From positions 1,225,001-1,289,000 of the forward strand of contig NZ_CP022522.1 in the NCBI RefSeq assembly GCF_002850255.1: a DNA stretch of 64,000 bases, in the 5' to 3' direction. How positions within the stretch are numbered: position 1 is the stretch's first letter; each line of letters opens with the position of its first letter. The position numbers were made by a program, and so were the translations under genes. Positions 54,344 through 64,000 of this stretch are shown here, one piece after another. The stretch comes from Pseudoalteromonas sp. NC201 (GTDB lineage Bacteria > Pseudomonadota > Gammaproteobacteria > Enterobacterales > Alteromonadaceae). The notes below the pieces were generated by a model. It saw only the letters and a list, made by a program, of their open reading frames with translations, was not told the origin of the DNA and did no database searches.

Positions 54344-56971
54344 ATGACACAAACAGCAGTATTTACCAATGTCGGTGAACGTACCAATGTAACGGGATCG
54401 GCAAAATTTAAGCGCTTAATTTTAGAAGAAGATTACGAAACCGCGCTGGATGTTGCCAGAGAGCAGGTTGAAAGCGGCGCGCAAGTGATCGATATCAACA
54501 TGGATGAAGCCATGTTGGACTCAAAAGCTGCGATGGTGAAGTTTCTTAATCTGATAGCGTCAGAGCCGGATATTTCTAAAGTCCCCATCATGGTCGACTC
54601 GTCTAAATGGGAAGTCATTGAAGCGGGTCTGAAATGTATTCAAGGTAAAGCCATTGTAAACTCAATCTCCTTAAAAGAGGGTGAGGCACCATTTATCCAC
54701 CAAGCCAAAATCATCAAGCGCTTTGGTGCTGCTGTGGTGGTGATGGCATTTGATGAAGTTGGTCAAGCGGAAACCGCAGAACGAAAGTTTGAGATCTGTC
54801 AGCGCTCTTACAAAATCTTGGTTGACGAGCTTGGGTTTCCACCTGAAGACATTATTTTTGACCCTAATATTTTCGCGGTCGCTACGGGTATCGAAGAACA
54901 CGATAACTACGCCGTAGAATTTATCGAGGGCACGCGCAGAATTAAGCAAAACCTGCCACACTGTAAAGTGTCAGGGGGTGTATCTAACGTATCCTTCTCA
55001 TTCCGTGGTAACAACCCGGTGCGTGAAGCGATCCACTCTGTGTTTCTTTACCATGCGATTAAAGCAGGCATGGATATGGGGATCGTCAATGCCGGTCAGT
55101 TAGCCGTGTATGACGATATTCCAAAAGAGCTCCGTGATGCCGTTGAGGATGTGATCCTCAATACCGACGCCGGTGCTGGCGAACGATTGGTTGAGATCGC
55201 GCCTAAATACTCGGGCATGGCGCAAGCCGAAAAACAGGAAGATTTAGAGTGGCGTTCTTGGCCAGTTGAAAAACGCTTGGAGCACGCCTTAGTTAAAGGG
55301 ATCACCGAGTTTATCGACGAGGATACCGAGGCCTGTCGCCAACAGTTTGATAAGCCAATTCAAGTGATTGAAGGGCCACTGATGGATGGCATGAACGTGG
55401 TTGGCGACTTGTTTGGCGCGGGCAAAATGTTCCTGCCTCAAGTGGTGAAATCTGCTCGAGTGATGAAGCGCGCGGTTGCCTATCTTGACCCTTACATTGA
55501 GGCCGAAAAAGAAGAAGGCTCTAGTAACGGTAAAGTGATCATGGCCACGGTTAAGGGCGATGTACACGACATTGGCAAAAACATTGTGGGCGTGGTACTG
55601 CAATGTAACAACTACGAAGTCGTGGACTTGGGTGTGATGGTGCCAGCAGAGAAAATTCTGCAAACGGCCATTGACGAAAACGCTGATGTCATTGGTCTGT
55701 CTGGCCTTATTACGCCATCCCTTGATGAAATGGTGCATGTTGCGAAAGAAATGACGCGTCGCGGCTTTGATATTCCTCTACTCATTGGTGGTGCAACCAC
55801 ATCGAAAGCGCATACGGCGGTTAAAATTGAACCTCAGTACGATAAAGGTGTGATCTACGTCAATAACGCCAGTCGTGCGGTTGGTGTGGTATCTAGCCTG
55901 CTAAGTAAAACCCAAAAGCCAGAGTTTTTAGCAAAAACAGCGGACGAATACGTCAAAGTACGGGAGCAGCAGGCGCGCAAAAAGCCACGTTCAAAACCGG
56001 TTACTTTGGCGCGTGCGCGCGATAATGCGGTAAAACTTGATTGGCAAAGCTACACGCCACCGGTGCCAAATAAGTTGGGGATCACCGAGTTTAAAGACGT
56101 GAGCATTAAAACGCTACGTGATTATATTGACTGGACGCCATTTTTTATGACCTGGTCATTGGCCGGTAAATATCCACGTATTCTACGAGACGAAGTGGTT
56201 GGTGAAGAGGCGCAAAAACTGTTTCATGATGCCAATGCCATGTTAGATCAGTTAGAACAAGCGGGCACTTTACAGCCACTGGGTGTGATTGGATTGTTCC
56301 CTGCTAACCGCGTGGGTGATGATATTGAAATTTATACCGATGAGTCGCGCAGCGAAGTCTTGGTTACGTCATGTCAGCTGCGTCAGCAAACCGAAAAAAC
56401 CGATTTCCCTAACTATTGTTTGTCGGATTATATTGCACCTAAAGGCACACCTGATTATTTCGGTGCATTTGCCGTCACTGGTGGTCTTGAAGAAGATGAC
56501 TTAGCAGATGCATTTGATGCCAAGCAAGATGACTACAACAAGATCATGATTAAAGCGGTCGCAGATCGCTTAGCCGAGGCATTTGCTGAATATTTACATG
56601 AGCAAGTGCGTAAAGTGTACTGGGGATTTGCAGCGGATGAAGCGCTAAGTAACGAAGAACTTATCCGTGAAAACTATCAAGGGATCCGTCCTGCGCCAGG
56701 GTATCCAGCGTGCCCTGAACACACCGAGAAACAAAAAATTTGGCAGTTGTTAGATGTCGAAAACCGTATCGGTATGAAGCTGACTAGCTCATACGCCATG
56801 TGGCCGGGAGCAGCGGTGTCGGGTTGGTATTTCTCACATCCAGATTCTAAGTACTTTGCCGTTGCCAGTATTCAAAGAGATCAAGTAGAAGACTATGCTG
56901 CGCGTCAAGCGATGTCGCTAGAAGAAGCGGAGCGTTGGCTTGGTCCTAACTTAGGATATGAAACGGCATAA
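54344..56971 (+). CDS. metH: Methionine synthase, folate/B12/activation half (MetH C-terminal modules)
   Basis: This 875-residue product corresponds to MetH residues after about 354. It contains the folate-binding barrel ([16 protein letters not shown] at the start, [22 protein letters not shown]), the B12 domain with axial His in [12 protein letters not shown] and [13 protein letters not shown], and the AdoMet-binding reactivation domain with [12 protein letters not shown]. It ends [13 protein letters not shown], like E. coli MetH. Together with the 359-aa protein it should make methionine from homocysteine and methyl-tetrahydrofolate. AGGAATTCACC before the ATG gives it a separate ribosome site, so the split is not a simple frameshift. 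Confidence 0.95.
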   Translation: MTQTAVFTNVGERTNVTGSAKFKRLILEEDYETALDVAREQVESGAQVIDINMDEAMLDSKAAMVKFLNLIASEPDISKVPIMVDSSKWEVIEAGLKCIQGKAIVNSISLKEGEAPFIHQAKIIKRFGAAVVVMAFDEVGQAETAERKFEICQRSYKILVDELGFPPEDIIFDPNIFAVATGIEEHDNYAVEFIEGTRRIKQNLPHCKVSGGVSNVSFSFRGNNPVREAIHSVFLYHAIKAGMDMGIVNAGQLAVYDDIPKELRDAVEDVILNTDAGAGERLVEIAPKYSGMAQAEKQEDLEWRSWPVEKRLEHALVKGITEFIDEDTEACRQQFDKPIQVIEGPLMDGMNVVGDLFGAGKMFLPQVVKSARVMKRAVAYLDPYIEAEKEEGSSNGKVIMATVKGDVHDIGKNIVGVVLQCNNYEVVDLGVMVPAEKILQTAIDENADVIGLSGLITPSLDEMVHVAKEMTRRGFDIPLLIGGATTSKAHTAVKIEPQYDKGVIYVNNASRAVGVVSSLLSKTQKPEFLAKTADEYVKVREQQARKKPRSKPVTLARARDNAVKLDWQSYTPPVPNKLGITEFKDVSIKTLRDYIDWTPFFMTWSLAGKYPRILRDEVVGEEAQKLFHDANAMLDQLEQAGTLQPLGVIGLFPANRVGDDIEIYTDESRSEVLVTSCQLRQQTEKTDFPNYCLSDYIAPKGTPDYFGAFAVTGGLEEDDLADAFDAKQDDYNKIMIKAVADRLAEAFAEYLHEQVRKVYWGFAADEALSNEELIRENYQGIRPAPGYPACPEHTEKQKIWQLLDVENRIGMKLTSSYAMWPGAAVSGWYFSHPDSKYFAVASIQRDQVEDYAARQAMSLEEAERWLGPNLGYETA

Positions 56972-56982
56972 TAGCTGAATTG

Positions 56983-57290
56983 AAGCCTAGCTTAACTTAA
57001 TTCAAGACTAGGGCCTGTTGACCTTTGCTGTTTGATTTTTGTTCTTCTGAGTATGTTTTGGTCGCGACGCTCGACTTGCCGCCTAGTAATCTAGGCAAAA
57101 GTTGAGCAACAATGAACAAAGCGTACTCAGGTGAACCCAAAGGGCAGCGCTTGATTGGCATTTCTACTTTGTTATCGCCTGACTCACATAGAGCAACTAT
57201 GCTACGCAGGCTCTGCCTTGTATAAATACCAATCAAACTGCTGCAAAAACAAACTTGAAAGATAAACAGGCCCTAAGTTAAGCTGGGCTT
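56983..57290 (+). terminator. metH transcription terminator interrupted by a repeat element
   Basis: The 16-bp stem halves are 56983-56998 (AAGCCTAGCTTAACTT) and 57275-57290 (AAGTTAAGCTGGGCTT), which pair fully with one G-T wobble and are followed by TT and a T-rich stretch. The 267-bp element (57009-57275) fills what would otherwise be a loop of about 11 nt. The uninterrupted form would be a normal terminator 12 bp after the metH stop. Confidence 0.8.
57009..57275. mobile_element. 267-bp MITE-like element, copy B
   Basis: Copy B has the same length and overall sequence as the element at 11534-11800, with scattered substitutions (for example GAGTATG for GAGTGTG, and AGATAAACAGG for AGATCAACAGG near the right end). 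It has terminal inverted repeats, no transposase, and TA at both outer edges. It sits in the loop of the metH terminator stem. Confidence 0.85.
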
Positions 57291-57446
57291 TTCATTGCTT
57301 TCACTTTGTGAGTTTTAACGTTTATTGGCGAGCTGATAAATTTCAAATCCAAATTCATTAGAATATGTTGTTTAGTAGTTAACAGAGCACGCTAAATTCA
57401 AGTATACTGAGTTGAATAACTGTTAATAATAAGGCTTTACTCAACA

Positions 57447-58331
57447 ATGAAGATGAAGTGGCTGTTTTCACTCCTTTTTATTTCCAATCTCTGTTGGGGG
57501 AGCAATCAGCTGGTTGTTGACATTATCAGTAGCGAAAATTTCAGTCAGCGTTATGAGCACTTTCTTGCTGGTCGTGACGTTTTAGACGTTGATTCTTTTT
57601 TTCCAACCACCAAAGGTTCGCATATTGAAATCATCGAAATGGTGTTACTACAGCAGGCCTTGTTTCTTGGTGGTGAGACGCGCAAAGTTGTATTTAATCC
57701 AAAACCTTCGGTGAATATTTTAGAGTTTTCCGATCTGATCGCTGGGGAAAGTTTAATCCTTGCTCGCAGTGTTTGGCATGAAAATATCGTGGACTATCGC
57801 GGCTCATTATTTATCTCAGATCCGCTTGTTGAAGTAGGAGATTACGAAGCTGGGCTTTACGTCACCAAGCGTAATGTCGCACTGCAGCAAACGCCGCTTT
57901 CACAGCTTCGGCAGCTGAATGTGGTATCTAACCCGCAATGGGAAGTGGATTGGCGTGCCTTGATGAATACAGATTTACACATGGTGAGCTTTATTGGCCC
58001 GTGGGAAACTATGTTGGCAATGGTAGAAAGTGATGTCGTCGACACTATGTTGATTAATTTTAGCGTGAGTGATTCTTTAACTTTAAATTTTGAAGGTAAA
58101 GAATATGTCCCAATCGAAAATATTAAGGTTGTCTTGCCAGACTCTCGGCATTTTGTCGTCAGTAAAAATCATCCTGAAGGCGTGCAAATATTTGCGGCAC
58201 TCAATCGTGGGTTAAAAATACTTAAACGACGAGGCGTGATCAAACGGGCATTGACAGAATCTGGTTTTATCAACAAAAAAGTGGCGAATTGGCAGGTGGC
58301 TAACGCTGAAATGCTGGTGGGGGGGGACTAA
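57447..58331 (+). CDS. Periplasmic substrate-binding-like protein (sensor partner)
   Basis: This 294-residue protein has a signal peptide (about 1-18, ending CWGS). The mature part resembles a class of bilobed solute-binding proteins without a transporter: LVVDIISSENFSQRY at the start, LILARSVWHENIVDYRGSLFISDPLVEVGDYEAGLYVT in the middle, and HFVVSKNHPEGVQIFAALNRGLKILKRRG toward the end. The gene overlaps the diguanylate cyclase gene by one base (TAATG). No permease or ATPase is near. It probably gives a signal to that cyclase. Confidence 0.75.
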   Translation: MKMKWLFSLLFISNLCWGSNQLVVDIISSENFSQRYEHFLAGRDVLDVDSFFPTTKGSHIEIIEMVLLQQALFLGGETRKVVFNPKPSVNILEFSDLIAGESLILARSVWHENIVDYRGSLFISDPLVEVGDYEAGLYVTKRNVALQQTPLSQLRQLNVVSNPQWEVDWRALMNTDLHMVSFIGPWETMLAMVESDVVDTMLINFSVSDSLTLNFEGKEYVPIENIKVVLPDSRHFVVSKNHPEGVQIFAALNRGLKILKRRGVIKRALTESGFINKKVANWQVANAEMLVGGD

Positions 58332-60199
58332 TGCAGCCAGCTGTGGTATCGCTTTGCATATTGGTAAGTGCGCTAATTACATTTTGTGGTTTTGCTTACG
58401 AATCATCGGAACAAATACAGCGCAACTTAAATGCGCTACAAATGTCGGCTGAACAAGATTATGACTTGTCTTTATTACCGGACATCAGAGCTCTTCGAGA
58501 GCAAGCGCGTGCGCAAGGTAATAAGCCGTTGCAAATCAAAGCATTACTGTTAGAGGGTAGTATAGTTCAACACTTTGGTGAGTTTGAGGATGGTTTGGAC
58601 TTGCACCAACAAGCGTTGCAGTTGGCCGAAGCCGATAATAATACATTTTTAAAGGCAAACACCTATCTCGCCATCGCTCACCTTGATATTGACTTAGAGA
58701 GCTATGAGTTAGCGCAGCGCTATTTAGATAAAGCCTCATTGCTGGCTGAGCAAATTGATGATAATGCCCAGGTAAAAGCCGATATCAGTTTATGGCAGTC
58801 GCGCTTGAATATGGATAAGGGCGCTTATCGTTTAGCGCTTAAGTCTTCTTTCGTACCAGAGATTTCAGGCATTCGGCAGGAGACGCTTGCGCAGTTAAAG
58901 CTGACGCGTTCTTGGGCTCATTTACAGCTCGGGGAATATTTACCAGCCAAGCAAATTCTAGATGAATTAGACAATGCGGGTTATTTGGTTCAAAACCAAA
59001 GAATGCGGATTATGTCGGCAGTGCAGCGTGCCAGAGTGGCTTTACAAAGTGGCGATTTTGCAACTTCAATTGATTTAGCTCAGGCTGGGCTGAGAGATAC
59101 ACTCGGCACACGTTTTTTACTTTTTCAATCTCAGTTGCAGTGGATACTGGCCTCAGCCTATGCTCAGCTTGGAGACTATCAGCAAGCGCATCGTTATTTA
59201 AAACGCTATGCCGTTACCGAGCAGTCACTGAATTTGCAAAAGCGTAATAACAAACTACTTAAGCTAGAAGCGCAATATTCTCTTGCCCAACAAAAGCAGG
59301 CACTTAATGAGCTTGAGCGAGACAATGCCCAGCAGGCAAAGCAGATTATGGCGCATCAGCAACAGATAGAAAATGCAAGATTAAGCCAGCAGCGTTGGTT
59401 ATTGATAGTCCTGCTTGTATTTACCTTAGCGCTGGTCTTTTATTGGCGTTGGCAAAATCGCCTTTACACCAAGCTGTTAGAAAGTCAGGTTGCGCAGCGT
59501 ACTGAGGAACTCGCAGAGCGAAATAAGCGGTTACAAACCCTTAGTTTCACCGATAGCTTGACCGGTCTGAGTAATCGGCATCATTTTTTTAGCGTGATCG
59601 ATGGCACCATTGAAGTGTACAGGCAAAAGTGGCAAATTCCGCAAACACAACAGAATGCCGATCTAATTTTTGTGATTATTGATATCGACCACTTTAAAAA
59701 TATCAATGATAGTTTTGGCCATGCCGCAGGAGATATCGTGTTGCAAGACTTTGCTGAAATCCTCAAACAATGCACACGAGAGTCAGATATATTAGTGCGC
59801 TGGGGTGGGGAAGAGTTTTTGTTGGTGATGCCGGATATGGACAGAGCGGCTGCGCACGAAGTGACAGAACGGATCCGTCGCCAAGTGGAGAGCTATCCAT
59901 TTGTGGTGAACGATCAAACTATCAACTGTACTTGTTCAATTGGCTTTGCTCCATTCCCGTTTGACCCAACACAACCAGACAAGCTTAACTGGGAACATGT
60001 GTTAGAGTTAGCCGACGGTGGCTTATATCTTGCGAAAGAATCTCATCGTAATGCCTGGGTTGGCGTGCACACTGGAGACGAGGAAGTACAGAGTCCGGCA
60101 GAGCACATGGTGCAAAATCTACGCTCATATTTACAAGCAGGCAAACTAAAAACGTGGTCAAATCTATCCGATCTTATTTATGCTTGTAATACTCGTTAA
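58331..60199 (+). CDS. TPR-containing membrane diguanylate cyclase
   Basis: This 622-residue protein has an N-terminal signal/anchor, TPR-like helical repeats (about 40-310, including LAIAHLDIDLESYELAQRYLDKA and ASAYAQLGDYQQAHRYLKRYAV), a membrane helix (RWLLIVLLVFTLALVFYW, about 356-373), a short coiled coil and a C-terminal GGDEF domain. The active-site motif is GGEEF (about 491-495), with an inhibitory RxxD (RESD) five residues before it. It should synthesise c-di-GMP in response to a periplasmic signal, probably via the preceding binding protein. Confidence 0.93.
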   Translation: MQPAVVSLCILVSALITFCGFAYESSEQIQRNLNALQMSAEQDYDLSLLPDIRALREQARAQGNKPLQIKALLLEGSIVQHFGEFEDGLDLHQQALQLAEADNNTFLKANTYLAIAHLDIDLESYELAQRYLDKASLLAEQIDDNAQVKADISLWQSRLNMDKGAYRLALKSSFVPEISGIRQETLAQLKLTRSWAHLQLGEYLPAKQILDELDNAGYLVQNQRMRIMSAVQRARVALQSGDFATSIDLAQAGLRDTLGTRFLLFQSQLQWILASAYAQLGDYQQAHRYLKRYAVTEQSLNLQKRNNKLLKLEAQYSLAQQKQALNELERDNAQQAKQIMAHQQQIENARLSQQRWLLIVLLVFTLALVFYWRWQNRLYTKLLESQVAQRTEELAERNKRLQTLSFTDSLTGLSNRHHFFSVIDGTIEVYRQKWQIPQTQQNADLIFVIIDIDHFKNINDSFGHAAGDIVLQDFAEILKQCTRESDILVRWGGEEFLLVMPDMDRAAAHEVTERIRRQVESYPFVVNDQTINCTCSIGFAPFPFDPTQPDKLNWEHVLELADGGLYLAKESHRNAWVGVHTGDEEVQSPAEHMVQNLRSYLQAGKLKTWSNLSDLIYACNTR

Positions 60200-60275
60200 G
60201 CGAATTCTGCTGTTTGGAGACATCCAGTTTAGGTGTATCATATTGAACAAGATAGAATAATAAAGCGCTATAGTT

Positions 60276-62786
60276 TTGCTGCCGATTGAAGCCTTCATCC
60301 CCGAGATTATTTCCACCTTAAACAATGATAACCGTCTGGTATTACAAGCCGAGCCCGGCGCAGGTAAATCGACCTTAGTGCCGCTGCGTTTACTGCAAGC
60401 TGATATTTTTTCCGGTAAAAAAATTATTATGCTTGAGCCACGTCGTGTTGCTGCAAAATCTATCGCGACCTATTTGGCCAAACAGCTGGGGGAATCGGTC
60501 GGTGAGCGAGTCGGTTATCAAATCCGAAACGAGCAACGTGTTTCATCCAACACCCGCTTGGAAATCGTCACCGAAGGCGTATTGACTCGCCGTCTTCAAG
60601 CGGATCCCGAACTCAGTGATGTTGCACTTATTATCTTCGATGAATTCCATGAGCGTTCTATTCATGCGGATCTAGCTTTAATGCTCGCGTTTGAAGTGCA
60701 ACAAGCGTATCGCGACGACCTCAAATTACTGGTGATGTCTGCAACGATAGACACCGAGCTTTTATCGAATTATCTGGATGGTGCACCAAGGTTATCTTGC
60801 CCCGGTAAAACCTATCCTGTTGAAATTGAATATGTCGGTAAAGCGAGTCGTTACTTAGCGGAGCATGTATTAAGTGCGCTGCGTCACGCTTTCACTCTAC
60901 AAAGCGATGGTGATGTATTGGTTTTTCTTCCTGGGCAGGCTGATATTCAGCGCTGCATTGAGGCGTGCCAAGTGCTTGACCAAAGTAATATTGAGCTTCT
61001 GCCTTTGTACGGCGGGTTACCCTTATCTGAGCAAGAGAAAGTACTCAGTAAAAGCGCCAGCGCATCAAGACGTATTATTTTTTCGACCAATATTGCTGAG
61101 ACCAGTTTGACTATAACCGGGATCACTATGGTTATAGATTCTGGCCTTGAAAAACGCTTAACCTATGACGTTAGAAGCGGTCTCTCGCGGCTCGATACGG
61201 TGATGATCTCAAAGGCATCAGCAACACAACGTGCAGGGCGTGCGGGTCGTCTACAAGCGGGCCATTGTTTACGTCTTTGGCGCGAAAGCGAGCATAATAA
61301 TTTAAGTGACTTTCAGCCAGAAGAAATAACCACCACTGACCTTTCTGACTTAGCGTTAGAGCTCAGCGCGTGGGGAGTGACACAATACAAGGACGCGAAT
61401 TGGCTAACATCGCCACCGGTGCAACATTTTTCGGTGGCCTGTCAATTGAATCAGTCGCTTGGCTTGGTCGATGCGCATAATAAAGTGTTAACTGCTGGGC
61501 AGCGTGCACTACAACTGGGGGTTTCGCCTCGTCTTGCCTGCATGCTACTGCGATGTGAGTCGCTAATTTCGCAACAACTTGCTTGTTTTTTGGCGGCAAT
61601 ATTGAGCGAGCGAGATATTTTAGTACAAGCTAACACAAGTGATGTATGTGAACGAGTATTGGCATTGGTAGAGTTTGTGCAAGACCGTACCCGTGCCGCC
61701 AAAGCATATCGCTTGCACAGAGCTGTCGCAGAGCAGGCCGTAAAATTGGCCAAATCATTTGCACACAGACTGGGAATTAGTCTCAAGAGTGAAGCAATCA
61801 CCCTTGTAGATATTCAAACCTTAGCACCTACTTTATTGCTCCATGCCTTTCCTGACAGAGCTGCACAAAAACGTCCTTTAGGGGACAACCGCTACTTACT
61901 TGCGAATGGTCGGGGGGTGACATTACGTGACGGCGATCCGCTGCAAGGTCAGGCTTATTTGATTGTTTGTGATGTGGATGGCAAAAATAAGGATGGCTTG
62001 GTATTTCTAAGCTGCGCAATCGAAAAGAGCACATTACTTGAGCAGCTAGCGCCATATTTGAGTGAGGTGGTGCAGTATCAACTGGATAGTAAAAAAGAGG
62101 CGATTCAGGGCCGGCAACAAGTTAAATATCATGCTCTGGTATTAAAAGAGCAAAACCTGAGTCAGATCCCCAAAGAAGCGTTTGCCCAATGTGTGAAGGA
62201 TATTCTCACATCGGAAGGACTTGGTTTGCTCAATTGGTCGGTAAAAAGTCACGCTTGGCTCGCTCGAGCTAAATGGTTAAGTGAACAATTGAATACCTTC
62301 CCACAGATATCTGAGTCAAGTTTGATAGCGCAGCTTGATACTTGGTTATTGCCCTATTTGACGGGCGTAAACACTATCAAACAACTGAAGCAACTGGATA
62401 TTTTTAACCTGCTTCAAGCGACACTCACTTGGGAGCAGCAACAGCAACTCGAAGCGCAAGCACCTGAGTTTTATGTTACGCCAAGCGATAAGCGAGTCGC
62501 GATCCGCTACGATGAGCACCAAGGGCCAACCGTTTCTGTGGTGTTACAAGAAATGTTTGGTCAATTGACGTCGCCAACGCTCGCCAATGGTCAAGTCGCA
62601 GTGCGATTTGAGCTGTTATCTCCAGCGAAAAGGCCAATCCAAACCACCAGTGATTTAAGCAACTTTTGGCAAACTTCTTATTTTGAGGTGGCCAAAGAAA
62701 TGCGTGGTCGATATCCAAAACACCGATGGCCAGATAAACCGCTTGAGGAAAAGCCCGGCCGCTCCATAAAAGCGAGAGGAAAGTAG
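60276..62786 (+). CDS. hrpB: ATP-dependent helicase HrpB
   Basis: This 836-residue DEAH/RHA-family helicase has Walker A AEPGAGKSTLVPL (about 25-37), motif II FDEFHERS, motif III MSATID, and motifs V/VI FSTNIAETSLT and ASATQRAGRAGR. A C-terminal HrpB domain follows (ending SNFWQTSYFEVAKEMRGRYPKHRWPDKP). Length matches the family. The start is TTG at 60276 with only a weak ribosome site; no better start is visible nearby. The exact RNA substrate of HrpB is unknown. Confidence 0.94.
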   Translation: MLPIEAFIPEIISTLNNDNRLVLQAEPGAGKSTLVPLRLLQADIFSGKKIIMLEPRRVAAKSIATYLAKQLGESVGERVGYQIRNEQRVSSNTRLEIVTEGVLTRRLQADPELSDVALIIFDEFHERSIHADLALMLAFEVQQAYRDDLKLLVMSATIDTELLSNYLDGAPRLSCPGKTYPVEIEYVGKASRYLAEHVLSALRHAFTLQSDGDVLVFLPGQADIQRCIEACQVLDQSNIELLPLYGGLPLSEQEKVLSKSASASRRIIFSTNIAETSLTITGITMVIDSGLEKRLTYDVRSGLSRLDTVMISKASATQRAGRAGRLQAGHCLRLWRESEHNNLSDFQPEEITTTDLSDLALELSAWGVTQYKDANWLTSPPVQHFSVACQLNQSLGLVDAHNKVLTAGQRALQLGVSPRLACMLLRCESLISQQLACFLAAILSERDILVQANTSDVCERVLALVEFVQDRTRAAKAYRLHRAVAEQAVKLAKSFAHRLGISLKSEAITLVDIQTLAPTLLLHAFPDRAAQKRPLGDNRYLLANGRGVTLRDGDPLQGQAYLIVCDVDGKNKDGLVFLSCAIEKSTLLEQLAPYLSEVVQYQLDSKKEAIQGRQQVKYHALVLKEQNLSQIPKEAFAQCVKDILTSEGLGLLNWSVKSHAWLARAKWLSEQLNTFPQISESSLIAQLDTWLLPYLTGVNTIKQLKQLDIFNLLQATLTWEQQQQLEAQAPEFYVTPSDKRVAIRYDEHQGPTVSVVLQEMFGQLTSPTLANGQVAVRFELLSPAKRPIQTTSDLSNFWQTSYFEVAKEMRGRYPKHRWPDKPLEEKPGRSIKARGK

Positions 62787-62862
62787 GCTGGTGGAGCAAC
62801 AGGCTTGTAAAGAAGTCATAATGGCTATAACGTGAACAGTCTAATGTAGAAAGGAGTGTGAA

Positions 62863-63666
62863 ATGCGGTCTATTACGGGGTTCATCTTATTGGGCTTAAT
62901 TGTTGCTCAGCCAACTTATAGCGGTGAGTTTGAAGTGCTTTATCAATCTGACACAGCAAAAGTCGTTAGAGATAAAAGTTATGGCACAAACATTGGGATC
63001 TTTGCAACGAAAAGGGGAGTGGTGATCATTGACCCCACAGCTGAAGATGCGGATTTGCCAAAGCTCAATGATTTGATACAGAATAGCTTTCAGACCGAGA
63101 AAAAATACCTGCTAAATACGCATAGTCATTCGGATCACACTGGTGGTAATGCTTTTTTCCAACAACAGGGTTTTACACTTATTGACAGCCCACAAGGGTT
63201 AAAGGAGCTTGGGGTGATAAAGCATACTCAAGCCGTTTCACATACCGCCAATGACAACATTCTCTATCACCCCACGAGCAATATTTTATTCACCGGGGAC
63301 ATTTACACCACAAACTGGCATCCAACATTTTATGCTGGGGGCTTAACGGGTTTTAATAAAGCGGTAGACTTACTTTTATCGATTGGCGATCAAAATACGT
63401 TGATTGTGCCAGGTCATGGCAAACCTACATCGAAAAGAGAACTCGAAGAACATAGAATTCAAACATTCGCTTTGGTTGAGCGGGTGAAGATTTTGAATCA
63501 AGCGGGTAAGTCGGTTGAGCAAATAAAGAACGATGAGGAGATTAAGCGCTTATTATCACAGTTTAATCTTGAAGGGCGACAACCCTTTCTTCCAGAGCGG
63601 GCGCTGAATACATTTGTAAAGCGGACATTATCTGTGGTAGCCAATTATCCAGAAAATCACAAGTAA
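62863..63666 (+). CDS. Secreted metallo-beta-lactamase-fold hydrolase
   Basis: This 267-residue protein has a signal peptide (about 1-20). Metal-binding motif HSHSDH (His87 to His92), ILFTGDIY and VPGHGKPT follow the MBL order. The second-site His between these (expected near 150) is not in the usual context, so the active-site metal set may be atypical. Substrate unknown; similarity to true beta-lactamases is only in the fold. A ribosome site, AAGGAG, precedes its ATG by 9 bp. Confidence 0.88.
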   Translation: MRSITGFILLGLIVAQPTYSGEFEVLYQSDTAKVVRDKSYGTNIGIFATKRGVVIIDPTAEDADLPKLNDLIQNSFQTEKKYLLNTHSHSDHTGGNAFFQQQGFTLIDSPQGLKELGVIKHTQAVSHTANDNILYHPTSNILFTGDIYTTNWHPTFYAGGLTGFNKAVDLLLSIGDQNTLIVPGHGKPTSKRELEEHRIQTFALVERVKILNQAGKSVEQIKNDEEIKRLLSQFNLEGRQPFLPERALNTFVKRTLSVVANYPENHK

Positions 63667-63730
63667 GATCAGTTTTAGTTAAGCTTTGTTCATCAATACT
63701 AAACCTTTAGCATTCTAGGTGTGTATGTAG

Positions 63731-64000
63731 ATGGTCTGGGCTAAAATAGGTAAATTTGTATTACTTACTATCTTGGTGGTATTAAGTTGGTCATCAGCTT
63801 TCAATCTCACCATGACGGAGTTCATTGATGGAGCGCTGCTACAATCTTCACTCGTCTATGCTTCAGCACGTACAGTAAATGGCGCTATTTCTTTGTTGCA
63901 ATCTGCCGAGGTTGGGATTGGTGTTGCAAGCATTCAGCCTGCGCAGCTACTCGATCCTATCAATGATTTAGCTGAATACATTTCTGATGTGATGCAACTA
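63731..64000 (+). CDS. Membrane-associated protein, 3' end outside window
   Basis: An open frame starting ATG at 63731 (after an in-frame TAG) runs 90 codons to the right edge. The first helix (VLLTILVVLSWSSAF) looks like a signal anchor or membrane helix; the rest (AVNGAISLLQSAEVGIGVASI-like, moderately hydrophobic) is open to the end. The family is not recognisable from the fragment. The ribosome site is weak, so the start is not certain. Confidence 0.6.
   Translation, partial: MVWAKIGKFVLLTILVVLSWSSAFNLTMTEFIDGALLQSSLVYASARTVNGAISLLQSAEVGIGVASIQPAQLLDPINDLAEYISDVMQL

Noticed and set aside
54332..54346. metH split as a sequencing frameshift
   Set aside because: The second gene has its own AGGA site and ATG at normal spacing, and the break is at a module boundary. 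Reads would settle it.
56997..57236. 79-codon minus-strand ORF over the repeat element
   Set aside because: It lies in the 267-bp element and the adjacent terminator, lacks a ribosome site and resembles no protein.

Overview
The window looks like chromosomal DNA of a marine gammaproteobacterium of the order Alteromonadales, most likely an antibacterial, pigmented-group Pseudoalteromonas. This is an inference from a LodA/LodB amino-acid oxidase pair, a second flavin L-amino-acid oxidase, a split metH, TonB/PepSY iron genes and the style of the intergenic repeats. No species can be proved from the sequence alone.

Layout. 1-3208: 3' part of a 23S rRNA gene, two tandem 5S genes and a strong terminator. 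3.2-7.3 kb: REP-like repeats, then a leftward operon of two spondin-domain secreted proteins and an OmpR-type two-component system, with helically phased repeats upstream. 7.4-13.5 kb: L-amino-acid oxidase, a decayed glutathionylspermidine-synthase-like pseudogene, a PilZ protein and ettA. 13.9-17.0 kb: a lodA-lodB-like pair (cysteine tryptophylquinone oxidase and its flavoprotein maturase). 17.1-24.2 kb: an NtrY/NtrC-like two-component pair followed by a MacB-type ABC efflux set. 24.47-27.86 kb: an AT-rich accessory island with a CHAT-peptidase/EamA-transporter fusion gene, a tail-to-tail haem-oxygenase-like oxidase gene and a tyrosine recombinase gene. 28.0-32.6 kb: a five-gene leftward operon (VOC, ene-reductase, PEBP-like, deacetylase, SnoaL-like) divergent from a LysR regulator. 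32.7-36 kb: HAD phosphatase, two RiPP-precursor-like Cys-rich peptides, ggt. 36-41.4 kb: PepSY protein, Fur-box TonB receptor and two paralogous secreted proteins. 41.4-43.3 kb: divergent tetR/MFS pair with symmetrical operators. 43.4-52.1 kb: secreted phosphoesterase, secreted unknowns, a TPR protein and an EamA transporter. 52.2-57.3 kb: metA plus a two-polypeptide MetH operon with MetJ-like boxes. 57.4-64 kb: a periplasmic sensor plus diguanylate cyclase, hrpB, a metallo-beta-lactamase-fold enzyme and a gene cut by the window end.

Main find. The 2.4 kb segment with the CHAT-EamA fusion and the haem-oxygenase-like gene is bounded by perfect 21-bp inverted repeats (24472-24492 and 26886-26906). 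Each repeat carries the ribosome binding site of the gene just inside it, and the right copy touches the stop codon of the adjacent tyrosine recombinase gene. The simplest reading is an invertible two-gene switch: flipping would exchange which gene sits behind the left promoter and which sits behind the recombinase gene. The system is inferred, not demonstrated.

A second notable find is a 267-bp MITE-like element in two copies. One copy lies inside the loop of the metH transcription terminator and the other lies between ettA and its terminator.
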